Numbered from the stretch's first letter, positions 23,878 through 35,191 are shown. The stretch is 64,000 nucleotides of DNA from Pseudomonas fulva 12-X (GCF_000213805.1 NC_015556.1:3115001-3179000), one strand, 5' to 3'. Notes: generated by a model from the sequence alone, not told the origin. Numbers and translations are program-made.

Positions 23878-24315
23878 TCAGGCACAGGATTTGAGAAAAG
23901 CGGCGATTGCCGTCAGGGAATCGGGCTGGGCGCGCTCGCCCCAACACAACGCGATCATCTGCGGTGTGGCCTCGGCCTTGTAGACATCGGCCGGCAGGCT
24001 GGCGAGTTGCTCGGCCAGCGCCGCATCGGCGCAGGGCTCCTGCCACTTGTTCAGCCACTGACCCGGCTCGCGTTGCCAGTAGCACCAGCTGTCCTGGCGC
24101 CCGCGGGGCCGCGGATGGTGGTACTGCGGGCACGGGTTGGGTGGCGTCTTGCCAAGCCAATACGGCCACTCCTCGCGAGCCAGTTGCATCGCCAAACCGA
24201 GGCGACGGGCCTGCAGGCGTACGTCCATCTGGCCACGCTGACGCCGCGACGGCACCAGCCAGACCAGCGGACTAAGGGCTAAAACCAGCAGGGCCAGAAC
24301 GATCCATCCCGTCAT
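23878..24315 (-). CDS. Small membrane-anchored hypothetical protein
   Basis: 145 residues: one N-terminal hydrophobic helix (GWIVLALLVLALSPLVWLVP), then a basic stretch and a soluble domain rich in Trp, Pro and Cys (PYWLGKTPPNPCPQYHHPRP, later DSWCYWQREPGQWLNKW). Likely a cytoplasmic-facing or periplasmic anchored protein. It is convergent with the exported protein upstream and divergent from the universal stress gene. Conserved position in Pseudomonas; function unknown. Confidence 0.8.
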   Translation of the reverse strand: MTGWIVLALLVLALSPLVWLVPSRRQRGQMDVRLQARRLGLAMQLAREEWPYWLGKTPPNPCPQYHHPRPRGRQDSWCYWQREPGQWLNKWQEPCADAALAEQLASLPADVYKAEATPQMIALCWGERAQPDSLTAIAAFLKSCA

Positions 24316-24403
24316 AATTTCTATCTCGACTGCGCAACCTGTGGTAAATGCTCAAACCAGCCATACTTGAAATCACTGGTCACCCTTGTAAGGAGACAAC
24401 CCC

Positions 24404-24847
24404 ATGTCCTACCAGCACATTCTGGTCGCCGTCGATCTGACCGAGGAGTGCGACCCGGTAATGAAGCGCGCCCAGGCGCTGGCCAACAGCACGCAGGCCA
24501 AGCTGTCCGTGGTGCATATCGTCGAACCGATGGCCATGGCCTTTGGCGGCGACGTGCCGATGGACCTGTCGATGCTGCAACAGCAGCAGTTCGAACAGGC
24601 CAAGGAGCGCCTCGACGCCTTTGCCGTCAAATACCCGCAGCTCAGCGCCGAAAGCCGCCACCTGGCGTACGGTCAGCCGCGCCAGGAAATTCACCGCCTG
24701 GCCGCTGAACAGCACTGCGACCTGATCATCGTCGGCAGCCACGGCCGCCATGGCCTGGCCCTGCTGCTGGGCTCCACCGCCAATGACGTGCTGCATGGCG
24801 CGCCGTGCGACGTACTGGCCGTGAGCCTCAAGAAACCAGCGGCCTGA
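24404..24847 (+). CDS. Universal stress protein, UspA family
   Basis: 147-residue single Usp domain, cytoplasmic. It starts MSYQHILVAVDLTEECDPVM with the usual first strand and acidic residue, and ends with the nucleotide-loop motif GSHGRHGLALLLGSTANDVL, the G-2X-G-9X-G(S/T) pattern of ATP-binding Usps. AAGGAG stands just upstream of the ATG. Usps of this type aid survival under starvation or anoxia; no specific partner is suggested by the context. Confidence 0.95.
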   Translation: MSYQHILVAVDLTEECDPVMKRAQALANSTQAKLSVVHIVEPMAMAFGGDVPMDLSMLQQQQFEQAKERLDAFAVKYPQLSAESRHLAYGQPRQEIHRLAAEQHCDLIIVGSHGRHGLALLLGSTANDVLHGAPCDVLAVSLKKPAA

Positions 24848-24932
24848 TCAGCCCTGACGAACGACGCCGGGCACCCGCCCGGCGTAGTCGTATTGGCAGC
24901 TAAGTGGCGCAAGCAGCCGTTCGCTGATCTAC

Positions 24933-24984
24933 TGTGGGAGCGGGCAATGCGCGCGAAAAATCGCGGGCATGGCCCGCTCCCACA
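24933..24984. repeat. REP-like palindrome, copy 1
   Basis: Inverted repeat TGTGGGAGCGGGC / GCCCGCTCCCACA flanking GCGCGAAAAATCGCG. The similarity to the copy at 63492 continues on both sides (GCAGCCGTTCGC before, TACTGC after). This is the compact form lacking the TCCCCGCC insert of the other two copies. Confidence 0.88.
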
Positions 24985-25052
24985 GGTACTGCATCGATGT
25001 CCGCTTCTGCGTTGTAGCTGCCGCTTCATGCGCAGCAGATCGTAAACGGCTC

Positions 25053-26981
<1,929 letters not shown>

Positions 26982-27354
26982 CAGGGTTGCCTCGACAATA
27001 CGAAAGTGGTGGGCGAAAGCCTGGACGCGCGCTGCAAAGGCTCGCCGCTGCCGACCACGAAACTGATCCGGCCGGCGTGTGCCAGCCAAAAACGGGCGCG
27101 TATTCTAACCGAGAAGGCCGGCGCCGTCTTTGAGCCTCCGTGCCGGCCATCGACGTGACATAAACAGACATGCGCAGAGAGCCGGCGGCCCTTTCGCGGC
27201 ACGCTGGCAAAAGGCTAAGCTAGCGACCGTTGCCGCCCGCCGCGCCTGACGATGCCCGCATCGCCGTGGCACACACCGGCAACCGCCCCCAGGGCCTGTC
27301 AGGCGACCAGCATCGGTCCGGTCGCGCCCGCTCACGAATGACCCCGGAAGTGCC
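26982..27354. other. Divergent intergenic region uup / slt
   Basis: 373 bases between two divergent genes, high in GC. Open frames here are extensions of uup or antisense noise. It must hold both promoters; I see no clear -35/-10 pair, operator or hairpin. Confidence 0.5.
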
Positions 27355-29280
27355 ATGCGCTGTCGTTTGCCCAGTCTGTTGTCCTGCCTGCTCCTTTGCG
27401 CCGCCATCTCCCCGCTCAGCCAGGCCGCGAGCCTGCAGCAGCAGCGCCAGTACTACGACGAGGCCAAGGCTGCGCTCGCCAAGGGCGACAAGGGGCCTTA
27501 CGAGCGCTACGCCAGCGCCCTGCGCGACTACCCGCTGACACCGTATCTGGCCTATGACGAGCTGACCGCACGCCTGAAGTGGGCCAGCAACCAGGAAATC
27601 GAAGCTTTTCTCGCCGCCCACGGCGACCTGCCCCAGGCCAGCTGGATGAAATTACGCTGGCTGCGCTGGCTCGCCGAGCGCGGCGAATGGCAGACCTTCG
27701 CCAAGTACTACGAGCCGGGGCTGAACTTCACCGAGCTGGACTGCCTCAACGGCCAGCGCCAGCTTGCCCAGGGCCAGACCGCCGAAGGCTACGCCACCGC
27801 CGAGAAACTCTGGCTGGTCGGCAAATCCCAGCCCGAAGCCTGTGACCGCCTGTTCGACCGCTGGGCCGCCGAAGGCCAGCTGACCGAACAACGCCGCTGG
27901 CAGCGCGCCAAGCTGGCAGCCGAAGCGCGCAACTACAGCCTGGCGACCTTCCTGAGCAAGGACCTGCCGACCCTGAGCAACCACGGCAAATTGCTCGTCG
28001 AAGTCGCCCAGAAGCCACAGATTCTTACCCAGACCGCCCGCTTCACCCCAGCCGATGACGCCATGGGCGACGTGGTCAGCCTCGGCCTGCGGCGCCTCGC
28101 CCGTCAGGACCCGGAACAGGCCCTGAGCCTGCTCGAGGGCTACTCGCAGCGCATGCGTTTCTCCGACCAGGAAAAAGTCGCCATCGCCAACGAGATCGGC
28201 CTGACCCTGGCGCGCCGTTTCGACCCGCGCGCCCTCGACGTGATGGCCAAGTACGATCCAAACCTGCGCGACGACACCGTCAGCGAATGGCGCGCCCGCC
28301 TGCTGCTGCGCCTGGGCCGCTGGGACGAAGCCTACAAGCTGATCAACCGCATGCCGCCGTCCCTGGCCACCACCAACCGCTGGCGCTACTGGCAGGCGCG
28401 CAGCTTGCAACTGGCGCAACCCAACAGCAAGGCTGCCCAGCCGCTGTTCCACGAGCTGGCCAAGGAGCGCGACTTCTACGGTTTCATGGCGGCCGATCAG
28501 GTCAAGGAACCCTATTTCCTGAAGAACGCGCCGTTGCAGCTCAGCCCGGCGGTCATCAAAAAGGTGCGCAACGCTCCCGGCATCCGTCGCGCCATGGAGT
28601 TTCATGATCGCGGCCAAGTCGTCGAAGGCCGCCGTGAGTGGTACCACGCCAGCCGCCATTTCGACCGCGACGAGCTGGTCGCCCAGGCGCGCCTGGCCTA
28701 CGACATGCAGTGGTATTTCCCGGCGATTCGCACCATCAGCCAGGCCAAGTACTGGGACGATCTGGATATCCGCTTCCCCATGGCCCATCGGGATTCGCTG
28801 ACCAGCGAGGCCAAGAAACGCGGCCTGCATTCGAGCTGGGTGTTCGCCATTACCCGCCAGGAAAGCGGCTTTATGGCTGACGCCAAGTCCCACGTCGGGG
28901 CCATGGGTCTGATGCAGGTGATGCCGGCCACCGCCAAGGAGACCGCACGCAAGTTCGGCATCCCCCTGAGCAACCCGAACAATGCGCTGCTGCCCAGCGT
29001 CAACATCCAGCTGGGCGCCGCCTACCTGAGCCAGATCTATGGCCAGTTCAACGGCAACCGGGTGCTGGCCTCGGCCGCCTATAACGCAGGCCCGGGCCGT
29101 GTGCGCCAGTGGCTGCGCGGCGCCGATCACCTGTCATATGACGTGTGGGTGGAGAACATCCCTTTCAACGAGACCCGCCAGTACGTGCAGAACGTGCTGT
29201 CCTACGCGGTGATCTACGGCGACAAGCTGAACGCGCCCCAGCCGCTGGTTGGCTGGCACGAGCGTTATTTCGACCAATAA
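27355..29280 (+). CDS. slt: Soluble lytic murein transglycosylase
   Basis: A periplasmic enzyme that cleaves peptidoglycan glycan strands with formation of 1,6-anhydro-MurNAc; its products feed the recycling route that uses NagZ (11441). The 641 residues start with a signal peptide (MRCRLPSLLSCLLLCAAISP, cut near SQA-A). A long alpha-helical superhelical U/L region fills residues 30-470. The catalytic glutamate is E503 in TRQESGF, followed by SHVGAMGLMQVMPATAKE and AAYNAGPGRV, the family-1 transglycosylase motifs. Length and order fit Slt70. Confidence 0.97.
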   Translation: MRCRLPSLLSCLLLCAAISPLSQAASLQQQRQYYDEAKAALAKGDKGPYERYASALRDYPLTPYLAYDELTARLKWASNQEIEAFLAAHGDLPQASWMKLRWLRWLAERGEWQTFAKYYEPGLNFTELDCLNGQRQLAQGQTAEGYATAEKLWLVGKSQPEACDRLFDRWAAEGQLTEQRRWQRAKLAAEARNYSLATFLSKDLPTLSNHGKLLVEVAQKPQILTQTARFTPADDAMGDVVSLGLRRLARQDPEQALSLLEGYSQRMRFSDQEKVAIANEIGLTLARRFDPRALDVMAKYDPNLRDDTVSEWRARLLLRLGRWDEAYKLINRMPPSLATTNRWRYWQARSLQLAQPNSKAAQPLFHELAKERDFYGFMAADQVKEPYFLKNAPLQLSPAVIKKVRNAPGIRRAMEFHDRGQVVEGRREWYHASRHFDRDELVAQARLAYDMQWYFPAIRTISQAKYWDDLDIRFPMAHRDSLTSEAKKRGLHSSWVFAITRQESGFMADAKSHVGAMGLMQVMPATAKETARKFGIPLSNPNNALLPSVNIQLGAAYLSQIYGQFNGNRVLASAAYNAGPGRVRQWLRGADHLSYDVWVENIPFNETRQYVQNVLSYAVIYGDKLNAPQPLVGWHERYFDQ

Positions 29281-29295
29281 GGTAGCTACAAGCTT

Positions 29296-29330
29296 CAAGC
29301 CACAAGTAATCACCACTCGCTTGTGGCTTG
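29296..29330. repeat. Inverted repeat between slt and the MOSC gene
   Basis: CAAGCCACAAG and CTTGTGGCTTG form a perfect 11-bp stem with a 13-base loop in the 62-base gap between convergent genes. Further AGCTT-rich flanks extend it loosely. It may act as a two-way terminator although T-runs are poor. Confidence 0.65.
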
Positions 29331-29342
29331 TGGCTCAAAAGC

Positions 29343-30143
29343 TTATTCCAGCACCTCGATAGGCATGCCGACGCACAGCTCGCCGCTGCCATGGTTGATC
29401 AGGTTCTGCCCGAACAGGATGCCATCCTCACCCTGGCGATAGCTGCGCAGGGTGGTCAGCGGCTCGCGGTCGGCGCTGCGCTCGCCGGTCTTGGGGTCGA
29501 TGGTGGTGATCACGCAGCGCGAGCAGCGTTTGGCCAAGGTGAACTCGACCCCGCCAATGCGAATACGCTTCCAGTTGTCCTCGGCGTAGGGTTCGCTGCC
29601 CTGCACCACCAGGTTGGGACGAAAGCGCAGCATCTCCAGCGGACGAGCGACCCGCGCCACCAGATCGTCCAGTGACGCCTGGCCGATCAGCAGCAGCGGG
29701 AAGCCATCGGCGAAACCCACCTTCTCGTCACCGTTGACATTGCCTTCGATAAAACGCGCCCGCTCGGCCGGCACGTGCACCAGGCGACAGCTCTTGCCCA
29801 TGAACGCACTGCCCCAGGCGGCGGCCTCGTCGCCGGCATCCGGTACGCGCAGGGTGTCGCGCCAGATGATCACGCCACGCAGCGCCTGGTCAGGGTCCGG
29901 CAACGCCACCTGCAGGGTGGGCATGCCCGGTGCGTCGAGGGTCAGGCCGCCGGACGCGTTCCAGCGCGCCTGCAACTGGCTCATCCGGGGGAAGGTACGC
30001 TGGGTCATGAACCGCCCGGTTTCCGCGTCCGCGAACATCCAGCGGCGATCGCCGACGACGCCCAAGCCATCGAGCTGCAGGCTTGGCAGGGATTCGCCCA
30101 TGGCGGATTTGAGAGGGAAGCGGTACAGCGCGGAGAGGTGCAT
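29343..30143 (-). CDS. MOSC domain protein, YcbX-like
   Basis: 266 residues from ATG 30143 (MHLSALYRFPLKSAMGESLP). N-terminal beta-barrel MOSC_N domain (about 1-120) and C-terminal MOSC domain with the conserved cysteine in LAKRCSRCVITTIDPKTGER. MOSC proteins bind sulfur or the molybdenum cofactor; YcbX of E. coli detoxifies N-hydroxylated compounds as a Moco enzyme. The moeA-moaB-mobA group lies a few kilobases away. In-frame upstream sequence to 30203 lacks a ribosome site. Confidence 0.93.
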   Translation of the reverse strand: MHLSALYRFPLKSAMGESLPSLQLDGLGVVGDRRWMFADAETGRFMTQRTFPRMSQLQARWNASGGLTLDAPGMPTLQVALPDPDQALRGVIIWRDTLRVPDAGDEAAAWGSAFMGKSCRLVHVPAERARFIEGNVNGDEKVGFADGFPLLLIGQASLDDLVARVARPLEMLRFRPNLVVQGSEPYAEDNWKRIRIGGVEFTLAKRCSRCVITTIDPKTGERSADREPLTTLRSYRQGEDGILFGQNLINHGSGELCVGMPIEVLE

Positions 30144-30215
30144 GGCTCGGCGTCCTGACTTGAGCGAAACGGCGGTTATACGCAAACCGCCGTTGGGGCT
30201 CAAGCGGCCAAAGCC

Positions 30216-31145
30216 TTACTTTTCGTCCAGAGCGAGGCGCTGACGAATCACATCCACCAGCTTGTCCGGCTGGAATTTGGAGAGGAAGTTGTCGCAACCG
30301 ACCTTCTTGACCATCGCATCGTTGAAGCTGCCGGACAGCGAAGTATGCAGCACCACGTAGAGGTCTCGCAGGCGCGGGTCCTGGCGAATCTCGGTGGTCA
30401 GGCGGTAGCCGTCCATTTCCGGCATTTCGGCGTCGGTGAACATCATCAGCAGCTTGTCGGTGATGATCTCACCGGCGTCGGCCCAGGCCTTGAGCATATT
30501 CAGCCCCTTGAGGCCATCGGTAGCCACGTGCAGCTTGATGCCCAACTGAGTCAGGGTATCGCGCAACTGCGCCAGAGCGACGCTGGAGTCGTCTACCAGC
30601 AGCACTTCGCGGCCGCGGGCCTTTTCCAGCAGTGGATCGGCCAGACGGTCGCCGGAAATGCGCGTGTCGTAGGGCACGATCTCGGCCAGCACCTTTTCCA
30701 CGTCGATGATTTCCACCAGTTGGTCGTCGACCTTGGTGATCGCCGTCAGGTAATGCTGGCGCCCTGCTCCGCCCGGCGGCGGCAGGATGGATTCCCAGTT
30801 GAGGTTGAGAATGCGGTCCACGCCACCGACCAGGAATGCCTGAATCGAGCGGTTGTATTCGGTGACGATGATGGTGCTGCGCTCATCCGGCACGATCGGG
30901 CGCATGCCGATGGCCTGGGACAGATCGATGACCGGCAGCGTCTGACCACGCAGGTGAATCACCCCGCAGACGAAACGGTGCCGATGGGGCATCAGGGTCA
31001 GCTTGGGCATGTGCAGCACTTCCTGCACCTTGAACACGTTGATGGCGAACATCTGCCGGCCAGCCAGACGGAACATCAGGATTTCCAGGCGGTTCTCGCC
31101 TACCAACTGCGTCCGTTGATCAACGGTGTCGAGAATACCGGCCAT
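30216..31145 (-). CDS. cheV: CheV-type chemotaxis coupling protein (CheW + receiver)
   Basis: 309 residues from ATG 31145 (MAGILDTVDQRTQLVGENRL), with AGGAG 6 bases upstream. Residues about 20-165 form a CheW domain (KLTLMPHRHRFVCGVIHLRG). Residues about 180-305 form a response-regulator receiver with the phospho-acceptor aspartate in MMFTDAEMPEMDG, acidic pocket LLVDDSSVA and lysine FLSKF. Such proteins couple chemoreceptors to CheA, with phosphorylation tuning adaptation. No other chemotaxis gene is nearby. cheV is a family-level name. Confidence 0.93.
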   Translation of the reverse strand: MAGILDTVDQRTQLVGENRLEILMFRLAGRQMFAINVFKVQEVLHMPKLTLMPHRHRFVCGVIHLRGQTLPVIDLSQAIGMRPIVPDERSTIIVTEYNRSIQAFLVGGVDRILNLNWESILPPPGGAGRQHYLTAITKVDDQLVEIIDVEKVLAEIVPYDTRISGDRLADPLLEKARGREVLLVDDSSVALAQLRDTLTQLGIKLHVATDGLKGLNMLKAWADAGEIITDKLLMMFTDAEMPEMDGYRLTTEIRQDPRLRDLYVVLHTSLSGSFNDAMVKKVGCDNFLSKFQPDKLVDVIRQRLALDEK

Positions 31146-31266
31146 TATTCGCTCCTGTGAGGCGTGGTGTTCGTATGAAGCTATCGGCCAGTCGTGCAAT
31201 TACTGTAGGCGGCATGGCGCAACGCCATCTTGCACCAGCGCGCGGCGGCGCACCAGTAGAACCCGA

Positions 31267-32163
31267 TCAGTCGTGCAGCAATGGCGAGCGTTCCGGCAAA
31301 TGCAGCCTTAACGCCTGAGGCCTTGCAGCGAAGCGTAGACGATGCCCACCACGTGGCTCGCCATCGAGGTTCAGATCCAGCCCTTCGGGAGCGTCGATTT
31401 CCAGCCAGGGCACACGCGCGCTGATCGATACGCCCTCGATGCCTTTCAGACCGCCGGAGAGCAAGGTGCCGAGCGTGCCGACCACATCGGAGGCGGCCGG
31501 TACGATGCACACGTCCAGCAAGCCGTCGTTCACACGGGCATGGGGGCACAGCACATGGCCGCCGCCGGCCTGCCGGCCATTGCCGATGCCGAGGGCGAGA
31601 AAGTCGCCTTCCCAGGCGAAATCCGGCCCCTTGAAGCGGCCAAAGGCCGAGCGCACTTCGGCGAAACGGGTCAGGCCGGTGAGCATGTAGGCCGCACCAC
31701 CCAGGAAGCGTTTGAGGTCTTCCGAGGTATTGGCCGTGATGTTGGAGCCAAAGCCGCCGGTGGCCATGTTGAGAAACAGCTCGCCATCGACCTCACCCAG
31801 GTCGATCGGCTGCGCCGGCGTGTCGAGCAGGGCCAGGGCCTCGGCGGGCGTCAACGGAATGCCGGCGGCATGGGCGAAATCGTTGGCGGTGCCCAGCGGC
31901 AGCAATACCAGGCTGGCATCGGTCTCGGCCTTGGCCATGGCTTCGGCGACATCGCGCAGCGTGCCATCACCGCCACCGGCTATCAGCGTCGGGTAGCCTG
32001 CCTGCAGCGCTTCGGCGACCAGGCGCTGAGCATCGCCCGCCTCCCAGGTCAGCCGCACGGCCAACTCCCAGCCCTTGTCACGCTGGCTGTTGACCGCCGC
32101 GCGCACCTCTTCGTTGAGGGCCTGCTTGCCATGAAGGATCAACAGGGCTTTACGCTCTTGCAT
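31267..32163 (-). CDS. yegS: Lipid kinase, YegS-like (diacylglycerol kinase catalytic domain)
   Basis: 298 residues, close to E. coli YegS. The nucleotide-binding motif GGGDGTLRDVAEAM near residue 65 and the following LPLGTANDFAHAAGIPL define the DAGK catalytic domain. YegS phosphorylates phosphatidylglycerol in vitro; the cellular substrate is unclear. The start MQERKALLILHGKQALNEEV is the only good choice. It lies 89 bases after the moeA end on the same strand, so joint transcription is possible. Confidence 0.94.
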   Translation of the reverse strand: MQERKALLILHGKQALNEEVRAAVNSQRDKGWELAVRLTWEAGDAQRLVAEALQAGYPTLIAGGGDGTLRDVAEAMAKAETDASLVLLPLGTANDFAHAAGIPLTPAEALALLDTPAQPIDLGEVDGELFLNMATGGFGSNITANTSEDLKRFLGGAAYMLTGLTRFAEVRSAFGRFKGPDFAWEGDFLALGIGNGRQAGGGHVLCPHARVNDGLLDVCIVPAASDVVGTLGTLLSGGLKGIEGVSISARVPWLEIDAPEGLDLNLDGEPRGGHRLRFAARPQALRLHLPERSPLLHD

Positions 32164-32252
32164 AAGGGCTCCGATACAGGGAATTAAGACTGTGCTGCCT
32201 AATGCAGACAGCGTGCGTCGGGAATAATCACGCCCGTCGCACGCGCCTATCG

Positions 32253-33464
32253 TCAGCCGAGCAATTCACTCATCGGGATGAAACGCACGGAGTCGCCTTC
32301 AGCCAACGTGGTACCTTCCAGCACCTGCGCCAGCCCCTCGGCCCAGGCTGCACTGCGCAGCACGCCCGAACTCTGGTTCGAATAGGGCACCACGCGGCCG
32401 TTTTCCAGACGCGCGCGCAGAAACTCGCGGCGCTTGCCCGGTTTGGGCCAGGTGAAACCCGCCGGCACGTTGAAGCCCAGGGGCTCGACCTTCTGCACGC
32501 CCAGGCGGCGCAGCAGATAGGGGCGCGCCAGCAGACCGAAGGTCACCAGCGTCGAGGCCGGATTACCCGGCAGGCCGATCACCGGACGGCCGCGGAATTC
32601 GCCGACGGTCAGCGGCTTGCCCGGCTTGATCGCCAGTTTCCACAACGCCAACTCGCCGGCTTCGCGCAGAGCGATGCCGAGAAAATCTGCTTCGCCCACC
32701 GACACCCCGCCGGTGGACAGAATCAGATCGACACCTTCCAGCTCACCGAGGGCCTGGCGCGTACGTTCAAGATCATCGGGCAGGATGCCGGCATCGATGA
32801 CTTCGCAGCCCAGGCGCTGCAGCCAGGCAACCAGCAGATAACGGTTGCTGTTGTAGATCTGCCCGGCGCCCAGTTCATGGCCAGGCTCGACCAGCTCATC
32901 GCCCGTGGACAACACCGCGACCCGCGGCTTACGGCGGACCGGCAGCTGCGCCAGACCGATGGACGCCGCCAGTCCCAGCTCGATGGGCCCCAGCCGCGTG
33001 CCCGCAGCCAGCAGCGTTTCGCCCTTGCGGTTTTCCTGGCCCTGGGGGCGGATGTTCTGGGCGATTTTCAGTGGCTGGTTGAAGTGCACGTGGCCGTCGT
33101 CACCGACGCTGACGTTCTCCTGCATCTCCACCGTATCGGCGCCCTCGGGCACCGGCGCGCCGGTGAAGATCCGCGCACAGGTGCCGGGCTGCAGCGCATC
33201 GGGCGCCATGCCGGCGAGGATGCGCTGGCTGACTTCCAGCGGCTCGCCCTGCCAGTCGGCCAGGCGCAATGCGTAGCCGTCCATGGCGCTATTCGGCCAG
33301 GGCGGCAGATCCAGCCCGGCGACCATGGGCTCGGCCAACACACGACCATCGGCGTCGGTCAGGTCGACCAGCTCGTGCTCGGTAATCGGCGCGGCCTCGG
33401 CCAGTTCCAGCAGCCGAGCCAGGGCCTGCTCCACCGGCATCAAAGGCGAATGCGGCTCGCTCAT
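32253..33464 (-). CDS. moeA: Molybdopterin molybdenumtransferase MoeA
   Basis: MoeA inserts molybdate into adenylylated molybdopterin. 403 residues from ATG 33464 ([20 protein letters not shown]), the family length. Motifs: NSAMDGYALR near residue 60, IFTGAPVPEGADTV, and the molybdopterin-binding STGDELVEPG and STGGVSVGEADF. The start overlaps the moaB stop by four bases (ATGA), indicating translational coupling. Its product is needed for NapA encoded at 40961. Pseudomonas often has two moeA copies; this is the one beside moaB and mobA. Confidence 0.96.
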   Translation of the reverse strand: MSEPHSPLMPVEQALARLLELAEAAPITEHELVDLTDADGRVLAEPMVAGLDLPPWPNSAMDGYALRLADWQGEPLEVSQRILAGMAPDALQPGTCARIFTGAPVPEGADTVEMQENVSVGDDGHVHFNQPLKIAQNIRPQGQENRKGETLLAAGTRLGPIELGLAASIGLAQLPVRRKPRVAVLSTGDELVEPGHELGAGQIYNSNRYLLVAWLQRLGCEVIDAGILPDDLERTRQALGELEGVDLILSTGGVSVGEADFLGIALREAGELALWKLAIKPGKPLTVGEFRGRPVIGLPGNPASTLVTFGLLARPYLLRRLGVQKVEPLGFNVPAGFTWPKPGKRREFLRARLENGRVVPYSNQSSGVLRSAAWAEGLAQVLEGTTLAEGDSVRFIPMSELLG

Positions 33465-34000
33465 CCGCGGCTCTCGCAGGGCGCGGCGAGTTTCAGATGC
33501 GGCACGAAATTGCATGGGCGATGACGGGCATCGAGCTGTTCGGCAAGGATGCCGTCCCAGCCGGTGCGGCAGGCGTTGGTCGATCCCGGCAGGCAGCAAA
33601 CCAGGGTGCCGTTGGCCAGACCAGCCAGCGCCCGGGACTGGATGGTCGAGGTGCCGATATCGGCGGTGGAGATCTGCCGGAACAGCTCACCGAAACCATC
33701 GACCTGCTTGTCCAGCAGACACGCCACCGCTTCGGGCGTGCTGTCACGACCGGTGAAGCCGGTGCCGCCAGTGATCAGCACCACCTGCACCACGTCTTCG
33801 GCGATCCAGGTGGCGACCTGGGCGCGGATCTTGTAGAGGTCGTCCTTGAGCAGCACCCGCTCGGCAAGGTTATGGCCTGCCGCTTTCAGGCGATCGACGA
33901 AGAGTTGCCCGGAGGTGTCGGTTTCCAGCGTGCGGGTATCGCTGACCGTCAGTACAGCGATATTCAGGGGCACGAATGGCGCATCGGCCTTGTGGCTCAT
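33461..34000 (-). CDS. moaB: Molybdenum cofactor biosynthesis protein MoaB
   Basis: MoaB/MogA-type protein that adenylylates molybdopterin. 179 residues from ATG 34000 ([20 protein letters not shown]). Substrate-binding motif [20 protein letters not shown]. The frame is open upstream to 34189, but that stretch overlaps the divergent mobA start and is not coding. It overlaps moeA by four bases. Confidence 0.95.
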   Translation of the reverse strand: MSHKADAPFVPLNIAVLTVSDTRTLETDTSGQLFVDRLKAAGHNLAERVLLKDDLYKIRAQVATWIAEDVVQVVLITGGTGFTGRDSTPEAVACLLDKQVDGFGELFRQISTADIGTSTIQSRALAGLANGTLVCCLPGSTNACRTGWDGILAEQLDARHRPCNFVPHLKLAAPCESRG

Positions 34001-34068
34001 GGCAGGCTTCCAGTTGTGGTCGACAAAGGCCGGTGTTATACCACAGCACCACCTCCGGAGACCCCGCC

Positions 34069-34641
34069 ATGCCCGCCACCGCAACGCCCCAGCCCTTCTC
34101 GGCGGTACTGCTCGCAGGCGGCCGCGGCCAGCGCATGGGCGGCCTCGACAAGGGCCTATTGCACTGGCAGACGCGACCAATGATCGCATGGCTGCACGAG
34201 GTGGTTCGCCCGCTCACCGATGACCTGATCATCTCCTGCAACCGCAACCAGGAGGCCTACGCCGCCTACGCCGACCGCTTGGTCGGTGACGACAGTACCG
34301 ACTATCCGGGCCCACTGGCCGGCATCCGCGCCGCCCTGCAGGTTGCCCGGCATCCCCTGCTGCTGGTTTTGCCCTGTGACGCGCCCCGGATCGACCGCAG
34401 GCTGATCGAGAGCCTGCTGGCCTTGGCCGAGGATCGCCCGGTGATGGCCCAGCGTGACGGTTACTGGGAGCCGCTGTTCGCGGTCATCCCCCGCCGTCTG
34501 CTGCCGTCACTGGAAGAGGCCTGGCAAGCAGGCGAGCGCAGCACGCAGCGCTGGCTGCGCGCCCATCATCCCGCGGCGCTGGTCTGCGAGCCGGATGATC
34601 CACGTCTGAGCAACCTCAATTCGCCCGACCTGCTCGGCTGA
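34069..34641 (+). CDS. mobA: Molybdenum cofactor guanylyltransferase
   Basis: MobA attaches GMP to molybdopterin, giving the bis-MGD form used by NapA-type enzymes. 190 residues from ATG 34069 (MPATATPQPFSAVLLAGGRG). The GTP-binding LAGGRGQRMGGLDKGLL motif is at the N-terminus, with DYPGPLAGIRAAL and LVLPCDAPRID downstream. It is divergent from moaB-moeA across a 68-base gap. The pathway logic links it to napEDABC 6 kb away. Confidence 0.95.
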   Translation: MPATATPQPFSAVLLAGGRGQRMGGLDKGLLHWQTRPMIAWLHEVVRPLTDDLIISCNRNQEAYAAYADRLVGDDSTDYPGPLAGIRAALQVARHPLLLVLPCDAPRIDRRLIESLLALAEDRPVMAQRDGYWEPLFAVIPRRLLPSLEEAWQAGERSTQRWLRAHHPAALVCEPDDPRLSNLNSPDLLG

Positions 34642-34797
34642 GAACCTGCTCAAAGTCTGCTGCGCGTCGGCACTGCGACGTTAAAAACAGCCTGGAATGC
34701 CAGCCCAGTCGGACTGCTCATTTACAGCTCGTAAACTCCGCGTCCTCGCCTGTTTTCGCCTTGCATTGCTCTAGCTCGCGAGACTTTGAACAGGCTC
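34642..34797. repeat. 156-bp inverted-repeat element next to mobA
   Basis: The ends GAACCTGCTCAAAGTCT (34642) and AGACTTTGAACAGGCTC (34781) are near-perfect inverted copies (15 of 17). The first base follows the mobA stop codon directly. The core 34676-34780 is related, in inverse orientation, to the element at 39494-39594, and shares the CTCATTTA...TAAACT..GCG block with the element at 18811. Confidence 0.75.
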
Positions 34798-34905
34798 TAA
34801 GACTTGCGATGGTCAAGCCATCCGCGCATAAATAGGGCGGAACTTGAGCTTGGCGCTTTCGTCTGAGCCAAGGTAATCACTCAGCTTCGATTTAGGAGAC
34901 AAGCC

Positions 34906-35127
34906 ATGAAGCAACGGACTACCGCTGCGTTTCTACTCGCCTTCGGCCTGGTTACCCTGGCAGGTTGCTCTACCCCGTCGGTGATCACCCTCAACGATGG
35001 CCGTGAAATCCAGACCGTCGACCGTCCCGACTTCGACAAGGACACCGGCTTCTACGAGTTCGAACAACTGGATGGCAAGCGCACCAAGGTCAACAAGGAC
35101 CAGGTTCGTACCGTCAAGGAGCTGTAA
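34906..35127 (+). CDS. Small lipoprotein, YgdI/YgdR family
   Basis: 73 residues. Signal peptide with a lipobox (LVTLAGCSTPS) predicts acylation at the cysteine and membrane anchoring. The rest is the compact SH3-like YgdI/YgdR domain (VITLNDGREIQTVDRPDFDK). TTTAGGAG lies just before the ATG. Function unknown; homologues are stress- or biofilm-associated in enteric bacteria, which proves nothing here. It is followed by its own terminator and then a tRNA gene. Confidence 0.92.
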   Translation: MKQRTTAAFLLAFGLVTLAGCSTPSVITLNDGREIQTVDRPDFDKDTGFYEFEQLDGKRTKVNKDQVRTVKEL

Positions 35128-35142
35128 GTACCTTTCTATTCA

Positions 35143-35182
35143 AGGGCGCATGCCGAACGCGGCGCCCTGATTAAAAATTTTT
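35143..35182 (+). terminator. Terminator of the YgdI-like lipoprotein gene
   Basis: Stem AGGGCGC / GCGCCCT with a 12-base loop (35143-35168), then GATTAAAAATTTTT. It lies 15 bases past the stop. Confidence 0.65.
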
Positions 35183-35191
35183 GCTAACCCC

